DNA of 64,000 bases from Lewinellaceae bacterium (lineage in GTDB: Bacteria > Bacteroidota > Bacteroidia > Chitinophagales > Saprospiraceae): NCBI GenBank assembly GCA_020636435.1, contig JACJXX010000001.1, positions 1,748,501-1,812,500 of the forward strand, in the 5' to 3' direction. The notes under the pieces are model-generated. The model searched no databases. It saw only the letters and a list, made by a program, of their open reading frames with translations, and was not told the DNA's origin. The translations under genes were made by a program, and so were the position numbers. Positions 26,043-32,841 of the stretch are shown piece after piece. Position 1 is the first letter of the stretch, and each line of letters begins with the position of its first letter.

Positions 26043-26471
26043 ATGGCAAAAAAAACGTCCAAATCCTCAAAATCAAAAAGCGCCTGGGGCTGGGTAAAAA
26101 CCGACCAGCCAGGAAAACCAACCGATGCAGAAAAGGCGAAGGCCACAGCGCTGTTCGAGCCATACGTGCAACACCTGAACGAAACCTTGCCGCCCCTGCA
26201 AGAGCCGCAACAGTTCAACCAAGCCGTCCGGGTGGAAGCAAAATGGCGCGGAAGTTTCTTTTACCTGATGAGCCACTACAAGTGCCCGCCAAAACCCGAA
26301 TATGTCATGGAAGGATTTGAATCGGGCATTGCCCGCCTGACTTACAAATCGCCGGGGGTTTACGACTTGTCGTACTTCCGGCACACGGGGCAGTGGGCTA
26401 CTATTTTCTATGGCCTGTCTTTGGAGGATTGCTTAGAGCGGATTCAATCAGACCCAACTTTTGATGTTTGA
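26043..26471 (+). CDS. Conserved-looking hypothetical protein
   Basis: 142 residues. A Lys/Ser-rich start is followed by a compact domain with FNQAVRVEAKWRGSFFYLMS and YDLSYFRHTGQWATIFYGLS. No family was recognised and there is no signal peptide. Its stop overlaps the convergent methyltransferase end by about 28 bases. Confidence 0.6.
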   Translation: MAKKTSKSSKSKSAWGWVKTDQPGKPTDAEKAKATALFEPYVQHLNETLPPLQEPQQFNQAVRVEAKWRGSFFYLMSHYKCPPKPEYVMEGFESGIARLTYKSPGVYDLSYFRHTGQWATIFYGLSLEDCLERIQSDPTFDV

Positions 26472-27118
26472 CTAGCAGGCCTGCTTTTTTTCGCCAAAAC
26501 CAACAAATCTGTCGTAGCTTCCCCATCCGGCGCCGTATAAACCTTGCGTTGCAAACCCAGGACCTCCAACCCGTTTTCCTTCAGCCCCTCCGCCAGGAAA
26601 TCGGCCTGGTGGTAGTGGATGTACATTTGAGCAGCCCCGCCCGAACTGGAGCCCTTCCACCCGGACTGGCTGTAATCCCCCTCCATCGTGCTCAGGTAAA
26701 ATACGCCGCCGGGCCTCAGCCGGCCGGCCACGTCCCGGATCAGTTTCAGTGCCTCTTCTTTAGACAGGTAAGGCAGGGCGAAGCCGCACACAGCTGCATC
26801 AAACTGACGGCCCAATTGGCCAATTTCCCGGCAATCCATTACCCGAAATTCAGCGGCCGGGTTATTGAGCCGGGCCAGTTCGATCATTTTGGCAGACAGG
26901 TCGATTCCTAAGATTTTAAAACCAGGGCGTTTTGCAAGCAGGTACTTGGCAATGTTGCCGGGCCCGCAGGCGATGTCCAGGACTTCGGCGTTTTCCGTTT
27001 CCACCGCTGCGCAGAATAAGTCCAGGGACTCGCGGTAAAGATTCAGGGCCATGAACTTGTCCTGGTATTGCCGGGCGCAGTTGTCGAAGATTTCTATGGC
27101 GATTTTGGTTTTGTCCAT
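26444..27118 (-). CDS. Class I SAM-dependent methyltransferase
   Basis: 224 residues. The SAM-binding motif I is VLDIACGPGNIAKYL near residue 43, followed by ILGIDLSAKMIELA and MDCREIGQL, the usual acidic post-I loops of small-molecule methyltransferases. The C-terminal 80 residues probably hold the acceptor site; the acceptor is unknown. It is followed on the same strand by nothing close and preceded by a VOC protein 27 bases upstream, so the pair may be co-transcribed. Confidence 0.85.
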   Translation of the reverse strand: MDKTKIAIEIFDNCARQYQDKFMALNLYRESLDLFCAAVETENAEVLDIACGPGNIAKYLLAKRPGFKILGIDLSAKMIELARLNNPAAEFRVMDCREIGQLGRQFDAAVCGFALPYLSKEEALKLIRDVAGRLRPGGVFYLSTMEGDYSQSGWKGSSSGGAAQMYIHYHQADFLAEGLKENGLEVLGLQRKVYTAPDGEATTDLLVLAKKSRPASQTSKVGSD

Positions 27119-27145
27119 AATCCTGAAAGTACCTTTTTTATCTTG

Positions 27146-27505
27146 TCATAAGTGTGGCGCAATTTCCTGGCCGACGAACAAAAGGGTATTCGTCTGCGGA
27201 ACGCCAATGTGCAGTTCCCGCATTCCATAGTCACGGTCGAATGGCCCTTTCACTTTAAGGCCTTTCACGTTGTCTTTGACAGAAACCCAAAGTTCGTCAA
27301 TGTTGTCCACTTCCATATAAAACTCCATTTGCCCAATATCCTTGCCTGCCGGCAGGATATGGATTGTCAGGTTATCTTTTTTGCAAATGGCATATTCCTC
27401 TGTTTCCATTACGGGTGAAAAGCCTAAAACAGCCTTGAAAAACCGAGTGGTATCCGCGATATTAAAAGACGGGATCATTGGGCTTATGAACATTGCTTTA
27501 TACAT
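27146..27505 (-). CDS. VOC family protein (glyoxalase-like)
   Basis: 119 residues making the two beta-alpha-beta-beta-beta units of the vicinal oxygen chelate fold (MFISPMIPSFNIADTTRFFK; IGQMEFYMEVDNIDELWVSV). Such proteins bind metals or sequester small molecules; only some are enzymes. The metal ligands are not obvious, so function is open. Gene order suggests co-expression with the methyltransferase. Confidence 0.75.
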   Translation of the reverse strand: MYKAMFISPMIPSFNIADTTRFFKAVLGFSPVMETEEYAICKKDNLTIHILPAGKDIGQMEFYMEVDNIDELWVSVKDNVKGLKVKGPFDRDYGMRELHIGVPQTNTLLFVGQEIAPHL

Positions 27506-27547
27506 GGTCCTGTTTTAAACAAATTTGCGATATTGATTGGAGAAATA

Positions 27548-28657
27548 TCATTCGTTAATATCCTTCCCTCCTTTTAGTTTGTCAATATTTGCGGCAACCA
27601 TGGCCTTTGAGCGATCACCAGGAGCCTGAACCAAGGCTTTATTCGCATAGCCCAGCGCTTTCGCGTAGTCGCCCTTTGCAGAATAGGCATAGGACAATGC
27701 ATTGTTGACGGCGTAAACTTCGCCGAATTTTGCCCCGGCAGCCAGCATGATATCCAGGGCCCTGTCTTTTCGGTTTTGTTTTATCAATGACCGGCCATAA
27801 GCGGCATACTCATTGACATTTGCAATCGTTAATCCTTGATTCATTACAGAATCAGCCTCCGGCAGGCGGTTGAGTTTTTCGTATCCTGTAGCCAGGTTTT
27901 GATAAGCATCAAAACCCGTTTGTCCGTAAGGCCGCCCGGTGACCGCTCTTTCAGCCCAGCCCAATGCCTCCTCCATTATTATTTCTTTCTCAAAGCAATA
28001 CGTGGAGCCGTGAATCAGGTTGGCGCTAAGAAACCCTTTGACCCCTACCACCTGTTCCCGCAACCTGGCAATGACAATATTGTAGACATCCACTTCCACT
28101 TTGAATGGCACAGATAGTTTTTCCCATTGCATGGCAATGACACAACTTTTTTCCTGGTGTTCGATAAATTCATACTTCAGCCATTCCACGCTTTTGTCCA
28201 AAGTTGCCGGTTTTACCTTCACCCTCAGTACATCATCTTCAGGTTTATAGTAAAAACTGCCCCAGGCTTCCGTTTGCTTAGAAAAGATCAACGTGACACT
28301 ATCCGCCCCCATGGCCATGAAAAGGGCATAAGAGCCGGCTTTCAAATCTTTGCCTTCTACCTTTACGTCGTGTTCAAAACTGATTATCGTCGCTTCATTG
28401 GCGCCTGCCCGCCAGGGGCTGGTATTTTTGCCGGTGATAAAACTGTAGGTGCCGAAGCCATTGGCCACCACCCCTCCCCATATTTTCCCTTCCCGGCCTT
28501 TCACTCCCGGCCTCGAGTATTTAATGGTGATGCTGGTAATGCCCACTTCTTCTGAAATGGTTGCCCTGGTATTGCCCCCTTCTCCCGGAAGGTCCATTTG
28601 AGCCGTTGCGGCTATACCGATAAGCGTGATAAAGATCGAAAGAATAAGCGATTTCAT
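27548..28657 (-). CDS. DUF2911 protein with tetratricopeptide repeats
   Basis: 369 residues. Signal peptide at 1-19 (ends IAATAQ). The DUF2911 domain (residues about 25-180) shows ISEEVGITSITIKYSRPGVKG, WRAGANEATIISFEHDVKV and AGSYALFMAM. TPR-like helices follow (about 230-360). DUF2911 is common in Bacteroidota and of unknown role; the exported TPR part suggests a binding protein. Divergent from the histidine kinase gene with about 145 bases between starts. Confidence 0.83.
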   Translation of the reverse strand: MKSLILSIFITLIGIAATAQMDLPGEGGNTRATISEEVGITSITIKYSRPGVKGREGKIWGGVVANGFGTYSFITGKNTSPWRAGANEATIISFEHDVKVEGKDLKAGSYALFMAMGADSVTLIFSKQTEAWGSFYYKPEDDVLRVKVKPATLDKSVEWLKYEFIEHQEKSCVIAMQWEKLSVPFKVEVDVYNIVIARLREQVVGVKGFLSANLIHGSTYCFEKEIIMEEALGWAERAVTGRPYGQTGFDAYQNLATGYEKLNRLPEADSVMNQGLTIANVNEYAAYGRSLIKQNRKDRALDIMLAAGAKFGEVYAVNNALSYAYSAKGDYAKALGYANKALVQAPGDRSKAMVAANIDKLKGGKDINE

Positions 28658-28802
28658 AGGAGCGTCATTTTTGATTTAATTTCATGCAATAATACTTGAT
28701 TGCCGAAAGCGGGTAAAGCCGGCGTCAACAAACAGCGGGTTATGGTCAACGAACAGCATAAAAGGGGAAGGATTTGACTAAATTTATCTCATAAATTGCA
28801 GC

Positions 28803-29846
28803 ATGAAGACATCAGTCAATAAAGAGCGGTTCAAACTTTATCTTTGGCTCGGAGGCGCTTATCTTTTGCTCTGGCTGTTTATGGACCTGTTCAATAATCC
28901 GGAGACCTTTCTGAAAAGAACGGTCAATCACATTTGGCTGATCAGCTATCTCATCGTTTTCAATTTTATTCTTTTTGAGTATACCCTGCCGTTTATAAAG
29001 CTGTCCTGGAAAAGAATCCTGGCAGCGCCCTTCCTCCTATTTGCGCACCTCTTATTGTACTCTTTCGGCTTCTACGCTTGGAGGCATATCGGTATCCTGT
29101 CGCATATTTATTTCCAGCTGATCATACATCCTTCCCTGCTAAAGGGGGTTGAATATCACGTTCCGTACAGCTTCCTCTCGATCTTTTTTTTTGGAGTGAT
29201 CCGGCACCTTTACGACTACAGAAAACTAAAGGAAGCGGCGCAGCAACTCCGCATTGAAAAGCAGGAAGCCGAGCTGAATTATCTCAAGTCGCAGACGAAC
29301 CCCCATTTTTTGTTCAACACCCTGAACAATATCTATTCCCTGGCGAGGGATAAGTCGGACCTGGCGCCGGAATCCATTTTGCGCCTGTCGAAAATACTGC
29401 GGTTCATGCTCTACGAAACCGGCGGGGCGTATATTGCGATCGGACAGGAACTGAAAATCATCAGTGATTATATCGCCCTGGAGCAATTGCGGTACGATGA
29501 GTCGCTGCGAGTCAACTTTAACTATGATGTGGAAGATAGGAATCAAGCGTTGCCGCCGCTGCTGCTGATCCCGTTGGTTGAAAATGCGTTCAAACATGGG
29601 GTTTCAGAGACGAGGGCCGGGCCATTCGTAGATATTCATCTTTCGGTTAAGGATCGGCAGGTGGTATTTTTTGTAAAAAATTCTACGGAAGCATCTCCTG
29701 AGGAAGGCGGTGTAAAAGAGAATATCGGCCTTTCCAACCTGAGGCGCCAGCTGGAATTGTTATATGCGGATTTCGATCTTTCTGTTCAACAGGATGAATC
29801 CGAGTTTACAGCCATTTTAAAAATCAATCTTGCCAGCCATGCCTAA
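28803..29846 (+). CDS. LytS-family sensor histidine kinase
   Basis: 347 residues. About four transmembrane helices occupy residues 12-135. The His_kinase domain follows with the phosphoacceptor His168 in QTNPHFLFNTLNNIYS, and an HATPase domain ends the chain (PLVENAFKHGV, the N-box). This is the LytS/YehU type, which signals to a LytTR regulator. The stop overlaps the start of the response regulator by eight bases (ATGCCTAA), so the two are translated together. Confidence 0.9.
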   Translation: MKTSVNKERFKLYLWLGGAYLLLWLFMDLFNNPETFLKRTVNHIWLISYLIVFNFILFEYTLPFIKLSWKRILAAPFLLFAHLLLYSFGFYAWRHIGILSHIYFQLIIHPSLLKGVEYHVPYSFLSIFFFGVIRHLYDYRKLKEAAQQLRIEKQEAELNYLKSQTNPHFLFNTLNNIYSLARDKSDLAPESILRLSKILRFMLYETGGAYIAIGQELKIISDYIALEQLRYDESLRVNFNYDVEDRNQALPPLLLIPLVENAFKHGVSETRAGPFVDIHLSVKDRQVVFFVKNSTEASPEEGGVKENIGLSNLRRQLELLYADFDLSVQQDESEFTAILKINLASHA

Positions 29847-30513
29847 AGTCAAGTGCATTATCATAGAAGATGAGCCCCTGGCGGTAAAAATTTTATCGGA
29901 TTATATTTCGCAGGTGCCGTTTCTGGAACTGCAGGGAACCTTTAAGGATGCCATTCTGGCGTCCGATTTCCTGCGGCAGCATGATACCGGCCTGATGTTT
30001 TTGGATATCCACCTGCCCAAATTGAAAGGCATGGCCTTTTTAAAAACGCTGGCCCACCCGCCGGCCGTAATCATTACAACCGCTTACCACCAATACGCCG
30101 TGGAAGGGTTCGAGCTAAACGTAACCGACTACCTCCTGAAGCCCATTGAGTTCGAGCGTTTTTTGGCCGCCGTGAATAAGGTGAAAACCGCTGAGAAGGA
30201 AAAACAGGAAGCCAAAGATTTCATATTCCTGAATGTGCAGAAAAAGAAGGTGAAGATTTTATTCTCAGAGGTCGTTTATGTTGAGAGTCAAAAGGAATAC
30301 ATCAAAATCGTTACCACCAAAAAAGAATACCTTTCCAAAATAAGCACGCATGAAATAGAGGCGCTTTTGCCGGCCGGCCGCTTCAGGCGGATACACCGGT
30401 CTTTTATCGTTTCAATCAGTAAGATCGAATCCTATACGGCTGAATCGGTGGAGGTGAATGGGGTTTCTATTCCTATTGGCAGAGGGTACAGGGATTTCAT
30501 AGAAAACCTGTAG
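29839..30513 (+). CDS. LytTR response regulator
   Basis: 224 residues. Receiver domain at 1-120 with the acidic pair at 10-12 (EDE), phosphoacceptor Asp56 (FLDIHLP) and a conserved lysine (LLKPIEF). A LytTR DNA-binding domain follows from about 125 (FLNVQKKKVKILFSEVVYVE; RIHRSFIVSISKI). It should bind direct repeats upstream of its targets. The target is not evident; no matching repeats were seen upstream of the kinase gene. Confidence 0.92.
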   Translation: MPKVKCIIIEDEPLAVKILSDYISQVPFLELQGTFKDAILASDFLRQHDTGLMFLDIHLPKLKGMAFLKTLAHPPAVIITTAYHQYAVEGFELNVTDYLLKPIEFERFLAAVNKVKTAEKEKQEAKDFIFLNVQKKKVKILFSEVVYVESQKEYIKIVTTKKEYLSKISTHEIEALLPAGRFRRIHRSFIVSISKIESYTAESVEVNGVSIPIGRGYRDFIENL

Positions 30514-30569
30514 CTCTTGATTTAAGGATTGGAAACGTTTGAAAAAATAATTTCGCCCTTCAGTTCTTT

Positions 30570-30731
30570 CTATTGTATCCGAATGTCTATGGTTCCGCCG
30601 TAATTGCCGTCGATGATCCAGGTGGGCTTGTCGGTCAGTTTCTGCACCGTTGCCCGCCATTCTTCCGGATCCGTTTCCTCCCAGTCCGGCTTCCAGTAGT
30701 GCTGGTCCAGATGTAATTGTTTCCCAATCAT
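30570..30731 (-). pseudogene. Fragment of a FlaR-like P-loop kinase
   Basis: 53 residues readable from ATG 30731: LDQHYWKPDWEETDPEEWRA and WIIDGNYGGTIDIRIQ, which are internal motifs of 'DNA topology modulation protein' FlaR-type adenylate kinase-like proteins (about 170 residues). The P-loop N-terminus and the C-terminal half are missing. A decayed remnant in the AT-richer accessory zone is the best reading. Confidence 0.6.
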
Positions 30732-30877
30732 CGTCTATCGGTTCTGTCCGTGAGTTCTTAACTGTTGCTATTGATTGCAATTTTATTTCCATTTGTTGTC
30801 TTTTATAATGACTGCCAACGTCCTGCACATACGGCGTGCCGGCCTAAAGCCGGCATGATCGCTATGTGCCTTGTTAG

Positions 30878-31273
30878 CTACCGTCCATTTCCTATTAGCC
30901 TTTCCATATTGTTGACTAATTGCTCGACATCCTTGATCAGCGGCATTATTTTCTCTTCGCTCACATCCCTGTAGTCCCTATAATCTGCATCCTGCCTCAA
31001 GTTGAAGAGTTTATTATATAGTTCTCCATACCGTTTATCCAGTTTACCTCCCCTTATCAGTTCTTTATTGAAGCCTGTTTTTATCCCATTATGAGTCGAC
31101 GCTTCCATATTATTGGCCACCAGGTAAGCAGAGGCCATATAGAAGCAGGAATAATACAATCTATTGGCTACCGTATTCCAGTGATTCGATTGGCTTAGTA
31201 TTTTTGCCTCTTCCAACGACTCTTTCGATCTTTTTATCCTGTATTTGGCTAATTCCTCTTTTGAATAACTCAT
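30878..31273 (-). CDS. HEPN domain protein (MNT-HEPN toxin-type)
   Basis: 131 residues of all-helical HEPN type: YRIKRSKESLEEAKIL at the start, NRLYYSCFYMASAYLV in the central helix, and a C-terminal helix. HEPN proteins paired with nucleotidyltransferases are RNase toxins or their inactive relatives. A clear Rx4-6H catalytic motif was not found, so this copy may lack RNase activity. Its partner gene begins 15 bases upstream on the same strand. Confidence 0.82.
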   Translation of the reverse strand: MSYSKEELAKYRIKRSKESLEEAKILSQSNHWNTVANRLYYSCFYMASAYLVANNMEASTHNGIKTGFNKELIRGGKLDKRYGELYNKLFNLRQDADYRDYRDVSEEKIMPLIKDVEQLVNNMERLIGNGR

Positions 31274-31288
31274 CGTCGGATATTTTGA

Positions 31289-31606
31289 TTACGCCACCAG
31301 TTTTCCCTGTTCCTCAATGTTTTTGTAGATCAGCGTTTCTTCATATTTCTTCCATTCTGATCTTTGTTCAATTATTGAGGTGATCACTTCCTCCGATTCC
31401 AATTCGATGTCATAGATTCTATTCCTTATCAACTCCTCCTTCTCTGAAGTGGCCGGGCCATCCAGTAAGATCAGAAAATCCCAATCTGAATCAGATCCAT
31501 AATCTCCTCTCGCTCTCGATCCAAACAAGATTATTTCTGCCTCTTCATCTATCTGGTGTACGGCCTCCTTTACTTGATCCGGTATATCCTTGGTTGTCTT
31601 TTCCAT
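31289..31606 (-). CDS. MNT-type nucleotidyltransferase antitoxin
   Basis: 105 residues. The active-site motif GSRARGDYGSDSDWDFLIL carries the GS..DxD arrangement of minimal nucleotidyltransferases. In MNT-HEPN systems this protein neutralises the HEPN partner by AMPylation or binding. ATG 31606 is preferred because the extension to 31657 has an unlikely composition. It precedes the HEPN gene with 15 bases between, as in other pairs of this class. Confidence 0.82.
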   Translation of the reverse strand: MEKTTKDIPDQVKEAVHQIDEEAEIILFGSRARGDYGSDSDWDFLILLDGPATSEKEELIRNRIYDIELESEEVITSIIEQRSEWKKYEETLIYKNIEEQGKLVA

Positions 31607-31666
31607 ATTTCCGCTTCCATTTTCCCGAAATATACACCTATTATACATGCCGCGCAATCCAATCGG

Positions 31667-32056
31667 CTATCCGTCTAAGACCGGACAGTGATGGCCGGGG
31701 TTGTGTACGGTGTACGGACACGGCGGGAACCTTTGAGTGTACGGTGTACGAGGCTGTCCGGTCTTAAAAGGGTAAAGGGTAAATTTAAGAGAAAACCAAT
31801 CGCAATGAACTGAAAAACAGAACTTTATGAGTGGAAAAATCGAACTCGCTTCTCCTTTTCCCAGGTTTTTAACTAATCTTGAATATCGGGCCTTATCAGT
31901 TACTTCTTTGATTACTACCCAGTTTGGTAATTCCCCGTATTCTTCTGCAACTTCTCTGGTTACAATTAATTCAGTAAATGTTTTTTGAAGGATCTCAAAT
32001 TGGTTAATCTTGTCATACAGTATCAAGCAACTCGTATCCGCAATTATTACCCTCAT
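31667..32056 (-). pseudogene. PIN-domain (DUF3368-type) toxin, C-terminus lost
   Basis: Residues 1 to about 90 look like a DUF3368 PIN toxin: VIIADTSCLILYDKINQFEI with the first catalytic Asp, TREVAEEYGELPNWVVIKEV, then LGKGEASSI where the acidic LGxGEA motif sits. After that the reading continues into unrelated sequence and the 91-bp palindrome at 31676-31766. The expected last third, with the remaining acidic residues, is missing. The upstream antitoxin-like gene is 10 bases away and intact. Confidence 0.7.
31676..31766. repeat. 91-bp palindromic element at the end of the PIN gene
   Basis: Perfect 13-base inverted ends TAAGACCGGACAG / CTGTCCGGTCTTA. The interior has two GTGTACGGTGTACG words, the same core as the minisatellite at 22372. 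It may be the insertion that removed the toxin C-terminus. Confidence 0.7.
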
Positions 32057-32066
32057 CTCCTCTTAC

Positions 32067-32291
32067 TTAAAGTTCAATGTCTCCAACTTTTTCAATATCT
32101 TCAGCTGTTTCTCCGAATATCGATACCCCATATTTTCCTACCTCCTCTAAAAACTTCCTTCTTGTTATTCCTACTATTTCCGCAGCTTGTCCTGATGACA
32201 ATATTCCTTGTTCGAACAATGATGCTGCTATTATCATCTTTACCTTATCAAGTTCAACTTCTTCTGGAAGGTTTATGGTTATCGTCTTCAT
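32067..32291 (-). CDS. UPF0175 family antitoxin-like protein
   Basis: 74 residues starting at ATG 32291. The pattern ITINLPEEVELDKVKMIIAA, then LSSGQAAEIVGITRRKFLEE, is that of small DNA-binding UPF0175 proteins encoded before DUF3368 PIN toxins. It should bind the operator and the toxin. Since the toxin is broken, it may persist as an orphan antitoxin. Confidence 0.82.
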   Translation of the reverse strand: MKTITINLPEEVELDKVKMIIAASLFEQGILSSGQAAEIVGITRRKFLEEVGKYGVSIFGETAEDIEKVGDIEL

Positions 32292-32414
32292 TGTCAATTG
32301 TTTATAATTCAACCTAATCTTCTTTGACAACAAGATAACACTTTTTCTCCTCTCTTCAGTTCACTTTGATTTCTTATGCTTGCCGCCAACTAAGGCATAT
32401 CCGAACCTCCGTCT

Positions 32415-32575
32415 AGGCACGAGGAAAGAATAAAGTGTACAATTATGGCGCAGTAATTTTTGTGCCAGGCAAGGCGCGAAGAATGAGGATAGCCAAAGCT
32501 ACCTGAGTGATGAGCAACGCAGCATGGCGCAAAAAGGACAAGCCAGAATGGACAGTTTATTCTTTCGTCGTGCCT
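32415..32575 (+). mobile_element. 161-bp palindromic element, copy 3
   Basis: Near-identical to copies 1 and 4 over 161 bases. It lies in the 550-base gap 32292-32841, between the antitoxin gene and the rhamnosidase end. Beyond it (32576-32841) I see no gene or clear structure. Confidence 0.9.
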
Positions 32576-32841
32576 ACACCAAAAGGCGAAGTGCGGGTTT
32601 CAAATAGACCGTGGTGCGGGTATACCCCCAATGTCCCGCCCCAAATTAACCCTTTTCTTTGGGAAGGACAATGTTGCAGCCCCATTTTTCAGAACGCCCA
32701 GTGGGCTTTGGCCTTTTCCGTTAAGATTCCATTAACCGATCATATCGGATAACAATCGGTTAGCAACAGATAATCACTGATTAGAGGCCGATAGCATAGC
32801 CCGCCGTCCGGGATCATACGAGTGAGTTAGGAGTTTCATAC

